64,000 nt of DNA from assembly GCF_000513095.1 (NCBI RefSeq), contig NZ_BAUT01000013.1:19618-83617 (forward strand). Reading direction: 5' to 3'. The position numbers and the translations under genes were made by a program. This stretch comes from Halalkalibacter wakoensis JCM 9140 (GTDB lineage: Bacteria; Bacillota; Bacilli; Bacillales; Bacillaceae_D). The notes below the pieces were generated by a model, which was not told where the DNA came from, searched no databases, and saw only the letters and a program-made list of their open reading frames with translations. Below, piece after piece: positions 36,849-45,181 of this stretch; the stretch's first letter is position 1; every line of letters begins with the position of its first letter.

Positions 36849-37292
36849 ATGGGAAATAAAAAATATATTTTAGCAGAATCAATTGGATATAAAATTACCA
36901 ATACAGCCAAACTGATTACAAATAGGCTGAATCAAAACTTCAAACAAAATCATTTACCTGTTACCCATGAGCAGTGGGCCATTATGATTCGGTTATGGGA
37001 GCAAGATGGTTTAACTCAAAACAGTTTAGCAACTTTGACGAAAAAAGATTCTCCTAGTATTTCAAGGTTAATTAATAATATGGAAAAACGAGAGTTAGTT
37101 ACGCGAGTTCCACATCCTGTAGATAAACGAACTAACTTGATTTTTCTTACAGCTTCTGGGAAGAAATTGCAAATGAGTATGATTGAACAAGCACAAAATA
37201 CGGTTGATCAAATTTCTGAGGGCATTGACGAACAAGAAATGGAAATATTTCTAAAAGTTTTGCAAAAAATTGATCATAATTTAACAGATTAA
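36849..37292 (+). CDS. MarR family transcriptional regulator
   Basis: 147 residues. VTHEQWAIMIRLWEQDGLTQNSLATLTKKDSPSISRLINNMEKRELVTRVPHPVDKRTNLIFLTASGKKL is a complete winged helix-turn-helix with the conserved DKR wing. ATG 36849 is 8 bases from AGGTGG. Downstream lie two copies of TTGTTYAAACAA, a MarR-type palindrome, and a siderophore transporter operon, so the protein probably controls that operon or itself. A stem-loop with T run (37294-37337) terminates it. Confidence 0.9.
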   Translation: MGNKKYILAESIGYKITNTAKLITNRLNQNFKQNHLPVTHEQWAIMIRLWEQDGLTQNSLATLTKKDSPSISRLINNMEKRELVTRVPHPVDKRTNLIFLTASGKKLQMSMIEQAQNTVDQISEGIDEQEMEIFLKVLQKIDHNLTD

Positions 37293-37293
37293 A

Positions 37294-37337
37294 GCACACT
37301 TATTTCTCACCTAATTGAGAATAAGAGTGCTTTTTTT
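37294..37337 (+). terminator. Terminator after the MarR gene
   Basis: AGCACACTTATTTCTCA pairs with TGAGAATAAGAGTGCT with a single bulge or mismatch, followed by seven T residues. Confidence 0.75.
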
Positions 37338-37361
37338 ATATGTACTTATGGTCTGATAAAA

Positions 37362-37472
37362 GTTGTTCAAACAACATTTAATGTAATAATGAGAATTGCA
37401 AGTGAATAAAACTAGGCTTAGTATAGGGTTATATGAAAAAAACAGTCCTTAATTATTTGTTTAAACAAATAA
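37362..37472. promoter_or_regulatory. Two MarR-type palindromic operator candidates
   Basis: GTTGTTCAAACAAC (37362-37375) and TTATTTGTTTAAACAAATAA (37453-37472, a perfect 20-bp palindrome) share TTGTTYAAACAA. They lie 94 bp apart between the MarR gene and the siderophore operon. Confidence 0.55.
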
Positions 37473-37486
37473 ATGTAAAAATAGTA

Positions 37487-37580
37487 TTGACAATCATTAT
37501 CAACTGGGATTAAAATACAAATGCCGATAATCATTATCAGTAACTTCTTATTTTTTTCTTTTGATTGATTATGATTATCA
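37487..37580. promoter_or_regulatory. Siderophore operon promoter with three Fur boxes
   Basis: TGACAATCATTATCA (37488-37502), CGATAATCATTATCA (37525-37539) and TGATTATGATTATCA (37566-37580) each match the 15-base Fur box TGATAATNATTATCA with one or two changes. The first overlaps TTGACA (37487-37492), with TAAAAT at 37511-37516, 18 bp away. Iron repression of the transporter genes follows. Confidence 0.8.
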
Positions 37581-37667
37581 ATTAGTCGGAAGTGGGAGGG
37601 TTGAAGTACATTCCATTCAACATCTACTTAAAATCAATCTTGTAATATAGAAAGAGCTGGCTCACTT

Positions 37668-38621
37668 ATGCGCAAAAGATATTTAGTCATTGTCCTAGTC
37701 GTTCTCTCAATCATCTCTTTGTTCATAGGAGTTAGAGATATTTCACCTTGGGACATTTTTCGTTTAACTGAAGATCAAATAGAGACGATGCTTCTTGTAA
37801 GGTTTCCTAGGTTGGTAAGCATTATTATTGCTGGTGTTGGCATGAGCGTATGTGGATTAATCATGCAACAGCTAACAAGAAATAAATTTGTATCGCCTAC
37901 AACTGCTGGAACATTAGATTCTGCTAGACTTGGAATCTTAGTTTCTTTAATTCTATTTACATCTGCAAGTCCTATCCAAAAAATGATGGTCGCTTTTGCA
38001 TTTGCTCTAGCTGGAACATTCATTTTTATGAAAATTTTAGAACGAATCAAGATGAAAGATACGATTTTTATTCCGCTTGTTGGATTAATGTTTGGGAACA
38101 TTGTGAGTTCTGTCACGACATTTTTTGCTTATCAGTATGATCTCATTCAAAATATGTCTGCTTGGTTGCAGGGGAATTTTGCCGTTATTATTAAAGGGCA
38201 GTATGAAATGCTTTACATAAGTATCCCGGTACTCATTGCAGCTTACATTTTTGCCAATAAATTTACGGTTGCAGGTATGGGTGAGGAATTTGCTGTTAAC
38301 TTAGGTTTGAATTATAAACATGTAATGAATATTGGGTTAATCATTGTTGCGCTTATTACTTCTGTTGTCGTGTTGACAGTTGGTATGATTCCTTTTCTGG
38401 GATTGATTATTCCAAATTTAGTCACGATTTATAGAGGCGATAACCTGCGAGAGAATTTACCATATACGGCTCTACTTGGAGCAATATTTGTACTTTTCTG
38501 TGACATTTTAGGACGCATATTAATCTTCCCGTATGAGATTGCCATTGGTCTCACGGTTGGAGTAATAGGAAGCGGCATTTTCCTGTATTTATTGTTAAGG
38601 AGAAAGACGTATGGGCTATAA
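37668..38621 (+). CDS. Iron-siderophore ABC transporter permease (YclN/FatD-like)
   Basis: 317 residues, FecCD family, about nine membrane segments. FRLTEDQIETMLLVRFPRLVSIIIAGVGMSVCGLIMQQLTRNKFVSPTTAGTLDSARLGIL contains the RxPR and GxxMQ motifs of these permeases, and GMIPFLGLIIPNLVTIYRG faces the ATPase. The order permease, permease, ATPase, binding protein matches the petrobactin importer yclNOPQ of B. subtilis. The upstream ribosome site is weak (AAGAGCTGG). It overlaps the next gene by 11 bp. Confidence 0.88.
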   Translation: MRKRYLVIVLVVLSIISLFIGVRDISPWDIFRLTEDQIETMLLVRFPRLVSIIIAGVGMSVCGLIMQQLTRNKFVSPTTAGTLDSARLGILVSLILFTSASPIQKMMVAFAFALAGTFIFMKILERIKMKDTIFIPLVGLMFGNIVSSVTTFFAYQYDLIQNMSAWLQGNFAVIIKGQYEMLYISIPVLIAAYIFANKFTVAGMGEEFAVNLGLNYKHVMNIGLIIVALITSVVVLTVGMIPFLGLIIPNLVTIYRGDNLRENLPYTALLGAIFVLFCDILGRILIFPYEIAIGLTVGVIGSGIFLYLLLRRKTYGL

Positions 38622-39561
38622 AGGGAAATTAATCACATTATTTGTCATCGCCGTAGGCCTCACCATTCTCTACTTAACAATTGGCGCAAATGGGAATTGG
38701 GAGTATGTGTTACCAAGACGTGGGTATAAAATTGCCGCGATTATTTTAACGGGTGCGACAATTGCATTCTCAACGATGGTGTTTCAGACAATTACAAATA
38801 ACAGAATATTAACCCCAAGTATTATTGGTTTAGATTCACTTTACTTATTGCTTCAAACGTTTATTATTTTTACATTTGGCTCACTAAGTGTTGTCATGAT
38901 TAATAAATATATTAACTTTGGTCTTTCGATCGTTTTAATGGTAATATTTGCAGCCATTCTTTTTAAACTCCTTTTTAAACGAGAAGGGCAAAACATCTAT
39001 TTTCTATTGTTGGTTGGTCTTGTATTCGGAACGCTATTTGGAAGCTTATCAACGTTCATGCAAGTACTGATTGATCCGAATGAATTTCTTATGGTTCAAA
39101 ATCGGATGTTTGCAAGCTTTAATAATGTCAATACAGATATTTTTTGGATATCATTTCTATTAATCATTGTTGTCTCTATTTATTCGTACCGCTATGTGAA
39201 GTACTTAGACGTTTTATCATTAGGAAAAGAGCATGCTGTTAACTTAGGGGTTAACTACGATCAAATTGTAAAAAGGCTATTAATTATCATTGCTATTTTA
39301 GTAGCGATTGCCACAGCCCTTGTCGGTCCAATCACATTTTTAGGGCTACTTGTAGCGAATGTGGCTCATGAATTTATGAAGTCGTATCAGCACAAATATT
39401 TAATTTCAGGTGCGATTCTTATTAGCATAGTCGCATTAGTCGGTGGGCAGTTAATCGTTGAACGGATCTTTTCTTTTTCAACGCCATTAAGTGTCATTAT
39501 AAACTTTGTTGGTGGAGTGTATTTCCTATATCTATTATTAAAGGAGACGAAAAAATGGTAG
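38611..39561 (+). CDS. Iron-siderophore ABC transporter permease (YclO/FatC-like)
   Basis: 316 residues, second FecCD-type permease. PRRGYKIAAIILTGATIAFSTMVFQTITNNRILTPSIIGLDSLYLLLQTF is the conserved N-terminal half, and GPITFLGLLVANVAHEFM is the cytoplasmic coupling region. It would form a heterodimer with the preceding permease. The start ATG overlaps the upstream gene, and its stop overlaps the ATPase start by seven bases, so stoichiometric translation is likely. Confidence 0.88.
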   Translation: MGYKGKLITLFVIAVGLTILYLTIGANGNWEYVLPRRGYKIAAIILTGATIAFSTMVFQTITNNRILTPSIIGLDSLYLLLQTFIIFTFGSLSVVMINKYINFGLSIVLMVIFAAILFKLLFKREGQNIYFLLLVGLVFGTLFGSLSTFMQVLIDPNEFLMVQNRMFASFNNVNTDIFWISFLLIIVVSIYSYRYVKYLDVLSLGKEHAVNLGVNYDQIVKRLLIIIAILVAIATALVGPITFLGLLVANVAHEFMKSYQHKYLISGAILISIVALVGGQLIVERIFSFSTPLSVIINFVGGVYFLYLLLKETKKW

Positions 39562-40313
39562 AAGTGATGAATGTTACAAAACAATATCAGTCGAAAAAAG
39601 TAGTCGATGATGTCTCGGTTAAAGTTAGAAAAGGAACTATTACTTCGTTTATTGGTCCCAATGGCGCTGGGAAAAGTACGCTGCTATCGATTGTAAGTCG
39701 ACTAATCGCAAAAGACGCGGGCGAAGTTAAAATTGACGATGTTGACATTAGTAAAACAAATAGCAATGAATTAGCGAAAAAAATCTCAATCTTAAAGCAA
39801 TCGAATAACATTACGATTCGTTTAACAGTTCGAGACCTCGTATCGTTTGGACGCTTCCCTTATTCACAGGGGAGATTAACGAAAGAAGATAAAAAACACA
39901 TAGAAGAAGCCATTAGTTATATGGAATTAGAGGATATTCAAGATAAATTTTTAGACCAATTAAGCGGTGGGCAAAGGCAACGTGCTCATATTGCGATGGT
40001 TATAGCTCAAGACACAGAGTACATTTTACTCGATGAACCTCTTAACAACTTGGATATGAAGCATTCCGTTCAAATTATGAAAGTATTAAGAAGAATGGTC
40101 GATGAATTAGGGAAAACCATTGTCATTGTCTTGCATGACATTAACTTTGCTTCTTGTTATTCGGATTTCATCGTTGCACTAAAAGATGGCAGAATTGTTC
40201 GGGAAGGCCCCGCACAAGAAATCATTACAAACGAAGTCCTAAAAGAAATCTACGACATGGATATCCCAATCAACTGCGTAGGAGACAAAAAAATCTGTGT
40301 GTACTTTGCATAG
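39555..40313 (+). CDS. Iron-siderophore ABC transporter ATP-binding protein (YclP/FatE-like)
   Basis: 252 residues. Walker A GPNGAGKSTL (about residues 33-42), signature LSGGQRQRAHIAMVIAQ, Walker B YILLDEPLNNLD and the switch histidine in VLHDINFA are all present. It powers the two FecCD permeases. The C-terminal MDIPINCVGDKKICVYF segment is typical of the YclP group. Downstream, 530 bp of tandem repeats separate it from the binding protein gene, which has its own Fur box. Confidence 0.93.
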   Translation: MVEVMNVTKQYQSKKVVDDVSVKVRKGTITSFIGPNGAGKSTLLSIVSRLIAKDAGEVKIDDVDISKTNSNELAKKISILKQSNNITIRLTVRDLVSFGRFPYSQGRLTKEDKKHIEEAISYMELEDIQDKFLDQLSGGQRQRAHIAMVIAQDTEYILLDEPLNNLDMKHSVQIMKVLRRMVDELGKTIVIVLHDINFASCYSDFIVALKDGRIVREGPAQEIITNEVLKEIYDMDIPINCVGDKKICVYFA

Positions 40314-40323
40314 CTTTTAAGAC

Positions 40324-40640
40324 AAAAGGGCGAACTTCCCTTTTGTCTTGAAAGCGAAGCGCTGAGCGAAGCCGTCGTTATCTTTTAAGCCTTTTGAGCG
40401 AACTTCTCAAAAGGCGCACGACGAGAGAAGCCAGCGCAACTATGATCGCACATGTATGGGGGAAAAGGGCGGTTTTCCCTTTTGGTATGAATGCGAAGCG
40501 CTGAGCGGAGCGCCGTTATCTCTTAAGCCTTTTGAGTGATCTTCTCAAAAGGCGCACGGCGAGAGAAGCCAGCGCCAACTATGATCGCACACATTTGGAA
40601 GAAAGGGCGGTTTTCCCTTTTGGTATGAAAGCTTAGACAT
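40324..40640. repeat. About 139-bp tandem repeat, two units plus a partial third
   Basis: Units begin near 40324, 40463 and 40602 with AAAAGGGCG...CCCTTTT hairpins. Each then runs through GCGAAGCGCTGAGCG, GCCGTT ATCT, AAGCCTTTTGAG..CTTCTCAAAAGGC, GAGAGAAGCCAGCGC and CAACTATGATCGCACA. The second unit differs by scattered substitutions. The same hairpin and GCGAAG sequence reappear at the end of the window (63940-64000). Noncoding. Confidence 0.8.
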
Positions 40641-40681
40641 GCTAGAAAAAAAGTGGTAGGTAGTTCCTCTTTTTTTTGGAG

Positions 40682-40702
40682 TGATAATGATAATTATTAT
40701 CA
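40682..40702. promoter_or_regulatory. Fur box upstream of the siderophore-binding protein gene
   Basis: TGATAATTATTATCA (40688-40702) is a perfect 15-base Fur box, and the six bases before it extend the TGATAA pattern to a 21-base overlapping site. It lies 144 bp before the start codon, so this gene can be transcribed separately. Confidence 0.8.
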
Positions 40703-40845
40703 AAAATACCTTCGTTAGTTATAGATCTTGACTAGTTTCGTAAGCAAGTACTCGGCCAAAGTATAGCAATTGCTCTTGCAAAAACAAAACAGTCAACATC
40801 TTTAATTATATAAAATTAAACAAAGAAAAATAGGAGTGAGTAGAA

Positions 40846-41850
40846 ATGAGAAAGTCAGTATTGTTATTACTAATGACAATGGTTTTATCATTATTTATCG
40901 CAGCTTGCGGTTCAAGTACTGAAACTGAAGGAGAAGCAGTAGCTCCAGTAGAAGAGGAAGTTGAAGCAACAGAAGAAGCAACAGAAGAACCAGCTGAAGC
41001 TGAAGAGGCAGGAGAAATTACCGTTACACACCAACTTGGTGAAACAGTTGTACCTGTAAATCCCGAAAGTGTTGTTGTTTTTGACTTAGGAGTTCTTGAT
41101 GCTTTAGATAAATTAGGAGTTGAAGCAGTAACTGCTGTACCAACGGAAAACGTACCTGAATACCTTGCCAAATATCAAGGTTCTGAATATGAAACGGCTG
41201 GAACATTATTTGAGCCAGACTTTGAAAAAATTTATGATCTTCAACCAGATTTAATTATCATTTCAGGTAGAGCGCAAGAAGCTTACGAAGAGTTAAGTGA
41301 GATTGCACCTACGCTTTTTGTTCAATTAGATACAGCTAACTATTTAGAATCATTAACGAGCAATATCGAATTACTAGGAGAGATCTTTGGTGTAGAAGAA
41401 GCAGCAGCACAAGAGTTAGCTGCCATCAATGAATCGTTAGAAGCTCTAAATGCGAAAGCAACTGAAACGGGAGCTGAAGCTTTGGTTATCTTAGCTAATG
41501 ATGGTGCCATTAGTGCATATGGTCCAGGATCAAGATTTGGTATGCTTCATACTGATTTTGGTATTACACCTGTAGACGAAAATATTGAAGTATCTCAACA
41601 TGGTCAAAACATTTCTTTTGAGTATATTGCTGAAAAAGATCCAGAATACTTATTCGTAGTAGACCGTGGTGCGATTGTTGGAGGAGAATCTTCTGCTCAA
41701 GCTACAGTAGAAAATGATTTAGTAAAAGGAACGCAAGCTTACCAAAATGGCAATATCGTCTATCTAAACCCAGTTTACTGGTATATTACGACTGGTGGTT
41801 TAACAGCAGTTGATGGAATGATTGCTGAAGTAGCAGATGCATTAGAATAA
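40846..41850 (+). CDS. Siderophore-binding lipoprotein (YclQ/FatB-like)
   Basis: 334 residues. A lipoprotein signal, KSVLLLLMTMVLSLFIAACGSS, ends in lipobox Cys21. It is followed by a very acidic low-complexity linker rich in Glu and Ala (about residues 25-55), possibly fitting an alkaline or salty habitat. The periplasmic-binding fold has EKIYDLQPDLIIISGRAQEAYEEL and a C-terminal NPVYWYITTGGLTAVDGM. Related proteins bind petrobactin and other catecholates; the actual ligand is unknown. GGAGTG precedes ATG 40846. Confidence 0.9.
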   Translation: MRKSVLLLLMTMVLSLFIAACGSSTETEGEAVAPVEEEVEATEEATEEPAEAEEAGEITVTHQLGETVVPVNPESVVVFDLGVLDALDKLGVEAVTAVPTENVPEYLAKYQGSEYETAGTLFEPDFEKIYDLQPDLIIISGRAQEAYEELSEIAPTLFVQLDTANYLESLTSNIELLGEIFGVEEAAAQELAAINESLEALNAKATETGAEALVILANDGAISAYGPGSRFGMLHTDFGITPVDENIEVSQHGQNISFEYIAEKDPEYLFVVDRGAIVGGESSAQATVENDLVKGTQAYQNGNIVYLNPVYWYITTGGLTAVDGMIAEVADALE

Positions 41851-41899
41851 TAAACTCAAATTAAAAAGAGGCTAGGACTAAACCGTTCTAGATCATATG

Positions 41900-41957
41900 A
41901 AAATCCGAATGATTCAACATTCTTCTAAAAAGAATACGAATCGTTCGGATTTTTTTG
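41900..41957 (+). terminator. Hairpin family D, copy 2, terminator of the binding-protein gene
   Basis: AAATCCGAATGATTC and its near-complement GAATCGTTCGGATTT enclose a second pair, ATTCTTC/AAGAAT, then T7. The preceding GTTCTAGATCATATGAAAAT resembles the lead-in of copy 3 (50971-50987). Confidence 0.8.
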
Positions 41958-41979
41958 TTTGTCGGATTTCAACTGGCAT

Positions 41980-42112
41980 ACTTGCTCGATGACGCCGCTT
42001 CGGACATACACTCCGCTTTCCGCGGGCGGCTGGTGAGCCTCCTCGTGCTAACGCACTGTGGGGTCTCACCCCTGCCTTCCTCCCGAAGGAGTCTGCGTGT
42101 ATGTCCTACGCT
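41980..42112. repeat. GC-rich palindromic repeat family B, copy 3
   Basis: Core CCGCTTTCCGCGGGCGG...GGTGAGCCTCCTCG...GGGGTCTCACCCC...CGAAGGAGTCT matches copy 1. The enclosing stem is GGACATACAC (42002-42011) with GTGTATGTCC (42097-42106), again a different sequence but fully complementary. Noncoding. Confidence 0.78.
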
Positions 42113-42236
42113 AGTGAAGAAGTATTCCCTTATTCATCAACATAATTTAGCCCGAGAAGAAAAAGATCTTAGAAACACTTTGAATCAACCAAAAATTCAA
42201 GTAATATGAAAATCGTGGAGTAAGTTTAGAAAGCGA

Positions 42237-43829
42237 GTGGATAGCGTGCATTTTATTTATCAACGAAATTGGCTTCTTATTAAAATACTATGGATCTGCT
42301 ATCTATTTGTGATGATTACGAATTATTTATATGATCCTTCCCTTGTGTGGCCTCCATTTGGATTAATTATATGCGGATTAGTAACGATAGCCATGAAATT
42401 GGTGAAGCACGATGTTATCATGATGTACGTTACTCTCACTTCAATCTTTTTGTATTTCTTTGTCTTAAACACATTGCATCCTGAACTCGTTAATTATCTT
42501 TTTCTATTATTTGGAGTTATTTTAAGTTCTCTCTATCAAAAATACGAAGCTGTTGTTTACTCAGGAGTGATCGCAGCGGGGTTACTCTTCTATTTTTTCC
42601 ATATTCAATATGAACAAATGCTTGAAAATGTTGCTCAAGCTGACAGTCTGTTTTTCCTGCTGTTCTCTATCTTACTTGTCCTTTTTTTCTTGTATCATGT
42701 AAAATTCACGAAACAATTGTGGAAGCAAGCGCAAGCAAATGAGCAAATGGTGAAGCAGCAACTTCACTCAACCGAACTGAACTTGGATTCTTTTATTAAT
42801 CATACGCATGATGCTGTTTTGATGTTTTACGAAGACGGAACGATCATAAACAGCAACCCAGCATTTACGAAGCTTTATGGCTGGGAAAAAGATGAGGTTG
42901 TTTCAAAGAATATTGAGCACTTTGCTGAAGGTGTTGCTTTGATGGTGTCAAAGCAAGAATCGAGAATGGAAATGACACATCACAATAAAGAAGGGGAAAC
43001 CATTTTTGTCGATATTTCACTATCAAGTATAGAAGGGAAACAGGAAAACCATCCGATTATTTTGGCTTTAATTCTTGATTTAACAGACAAGAAAAAAGCG
43101 GAAGAGCATTTACGAGAAAGTGAGAAGCTGACAACAGCTGGAAGGTTAGCTGCAGGAATAGCCCATGAACTCCGTAACCCGCTATCTGTAGTGGAAGGGT
43201 TTTTGCAAATAGCGACTGAAGAAAATCAGGCTTTTTCCAAACACCGTGAGTTAATGCTTACAGAATTAAGAAGAATGAATTTAATGACGACTGAATTTTT
43301 AGTGTTAGCAAAACCAAAAGATATTGAGATGGGTCCTGTTCATTTAGGGAAACTTTTTAAGGAAGTGTTAAGTCTCTATAAAAGACCATTAGCTGAACAG
43401 GGAATTGAATTGGTTTTAAATCTGGATGATGACATTCCTTATTCGTTTGGCGACGAAACGCAAATTAAACAATTTTTTATTAATGTAATCCGAAATGGTG
43501 CTGAAGCCATGGAAGGTAATCCCTTTGCAGACAGAGGGACAATCACAGTAGCATTTGAGTATAGTAAGGAAGACATTAAAGTCATCATACGTGATGAAGG
43601 GGTTGGATTTCCCCCCTATATCATTAAGAAGCTAGGACAACCATTTGTGACAACAAAAGAAAACGGAACCGGGTTAGGTTTAATGATTATGAAGAAAATT
43701 ATCGACACACATAAAGGAAAGCTGACTGTTTATAATCATCCCGAAAAAGGTGCCGTTGTCCAAGCCACGTTTCCTGTAATCAAATCCCGTGATCAGGTAA
43801 AAAAAGCAGAAAAATGTCTCAGTAGGTAA
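42237..43829 (+). CDS. Membrane sensor histidine kinase, sporulation-kinase (KinB-like) type
   Basis: 530 residues. Five or six membrane helices occupy residues 10-160, followed by a PAS domain (FINHTHDAVLMFYEDGTIINSNPAFTKLYGW). The HisKA box is AAGIAHELRNPLSVVEGFLQIA, and HATPase_c has an N box (NVIRNGAEAM) and a GTGLGLMIMKKII lid. This layout is that of KinB/KinE-type kinases feeding Spo0F, although the true partner cannot be seen because no response regulator is nearby. Start is GTG 42237 or GTG 42246; neither has a strong ribosome site. Confidence 0.85.
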   Translation: MDSVHFIYQRNWLLIKILWICYLFVMITNYLYDPSLVWPPFGLIICGLVTIAMKLVKHDVIMMYVTLTSIFLYFFVLNTLHPELVNYLFLLFGVILSSLYQKYEAVVYSGVIAAGLLFYFFHIQYEQMLENVAQADSLFFLLFSILLVLFFLYHVKFTKQLWKQAQANEQMVKQQLHSTELNLDSFINHTHDAVLMFYEDGTIINSNPAFTKLYGWEKDEVVSKNIEHFAEGVALMVSKQESRMEMTHHNKEGETIFVDISLSSIEGKQENHPIILALILDLTDKKKAEEHLRESEKLTTAGRLAAGIAHELRNPLSVVEGFLQIATEENQAFSKHRELMLTELRRMNLMTTEFLVLAKPKDIEMGPVHLGKLFKEVLSLYKRPLAEQGIELVLNLDDDIPYSFGDETQIKQFFINVIRNGAEAMEGNPFADRGTITVAFEYSKEDIKVIIRDEGVGFPPYIIKKLGQPFVTTKENGTGLGLMIMKKIIDTHKGKLTVYNHPEKGAVVQATFPVIKSRDQVKKAEKCLSR

Positions 43830-43856
43830 CGAAATCTACTAAGACATTTTTTTATT
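43814..43856 (+). terminator. Terminator overlapping the kinase stop
   Basis: ATGTCTCAGTAG pairs with CTACTAAGACAT with one mismatch, then T7. It also overlaps the end of the convergent DUF418 gene. Confidence 0.75.
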
Positions 43857-45036
43857 AGCGTCGAAATTTCGGAATGGATAAATAGGTTGCCCATCTCCAA
43901 AACCATTCAAATGGACCTATATAAAAGTGACGCAGCCACCATTTACTCACTACTATTTGCAGTGCAAAAAAGACAAACACGAGGATAGCGGCTGCAAACA
44001 CTCCAATTGAAGAGAAGAGGCCAAAGCCATATCCATAAAACAAAGTTGTAAAGACAAGAGACTGTGTTAAATAATTGGTTAAAGATAATCTTCCTACATA
44101 CGTGAGAGGACGTAAAATTTGTAACGACCGTTCATTTGTACATAGGAGCGCGATACTTGATGCATAGAACATAGCAACAAAGGGGCCTCCGATAGTCATA
44201 TGAAGCATTTCAAATGCATAACGATCGCTAAACAAATAGGGTAGTTTACTAGGAAATCCGATTAACAATGTCGTCCACCAAACGCGGACAAACAGCTTAC
44301 GATTGTCATGAAGGTTGACTAACCATTTTTTTCTCGCCACAAAAGCCCCTAATAAAAACATCCCTAGTACACTAACCATCGATGTTGCGTTTATTATGAT
44401 GTCCCCCATCACACCTAGACCTAGAGGGTCAGCATGGAGTCGAAAGGAAACGACTTCCGCATAGCTTCCAGTTGATAACACGTCTTTCTCTTCAGTTGAA
44501 TACGAAAGCAATTGGTTATCCAAACTAGTGGAAGCTTCGTCTTCAGGTGTGCCAATACTAAGAGCCATCAAAAATAATAATAGAAATGACCATATGAACA
44601 ATGTTTTACTTCTTAACTTAAGAAAAAAGAAGAGAACAAAGGCAGTGAGAGCATAGACAAATAGAATATCCCCATCCCAAATAAAAAGTCCGTGTACATA
44701 ACCAACAACTAACAAGATAAATGTTCGACGCCAATACACAGCACCAAAATGAAGATTTTTCTGTTCAAGCCGTTCTTTTAAGAAAGCCATTCCGTATCCA
44801 AATAAAAAAGAAAAAAGTGTATAAAAGCTTGCTTGAGTAAATAGGAGAATAAAAGATTCAGCGATTTGGTCAAGCGGTCCTAGTGGATATAAGTTGTGAA
44901 TCTCTGGAATGACAAATAGTCCATATTGAAAGTGGAGACTATTGGCAAGCAGGATTCCTAAAAGGGCAAAACCTCTCATAACATCTAGAGATAGGATTCG
45001 CTCCTCTTCGTGAAGTGGACGCGGTTTTGTAGACAT
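43855..45036 (-). CDS. DUF418 membrane protein (YeiB-like)
   Basis: 393 residues with about ten hydrophobic segments. RILSLDVMRGFALLGILLANSLHF is the DUF418 N-terminal signature, and YVGRLSLTNYLTQSLVFTTLFYGYGFGLFSSIG and the FGPFEW-like GPFEWFWRWATY are the C-terminal conserved region. The family is related to acyltransferase-3 membrane proteins; function is not established. The start follows GGAGAGG. It is transcribed alone, convergent to the kinase. Confidence 0.88.
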   Translation of the reverse strand: MSTKPRPLHEEERILSLDVMRGFALLGILLANSLHFQYGLFVIPEIHNLYPLGPLDQIAESFILLFTQASFYTLFSFLFGYGMAFLKERLEQKNLHFGAVYWRRTFILLVVGYVHGLFIWDGDILFVYALTAFVLFFFLKLRSKTLFIWSFLLLFLMALSIGTPEDEASTSLDNQLLSYSTEEKDVLSTGSYAEVVSFRLHADPLGLGVMGDIIINATSMVSVLGMFLLGAFVARKKWLVNLHDNRKLFVRVWWTTLLIGFPSKLPYLFSDRYAFEMLHMTIGGPFVAMFYASSIALLCTNERSLQILRPLTYVGRLSLTNYLTQSLVFTTLFYGYGFGLFSSIGVFAAAILVFVFFALQIVVSKWWLRHFYIGPFEWFWRWATYLSIPKFRR

Positions 45037-45181
45037 TCGACCTCTCCTTATGTTCTTTTCCTATAATTGTAAATTATCTACATGAATTGAACAAGAGTTT
45101 TGAAGGCTAGAAGCTTTTGCTTAGGGCAAGGATTGTATAAAATAGAGAATAAGAAGATATTAAATGAAGGAGAGAATAAAG

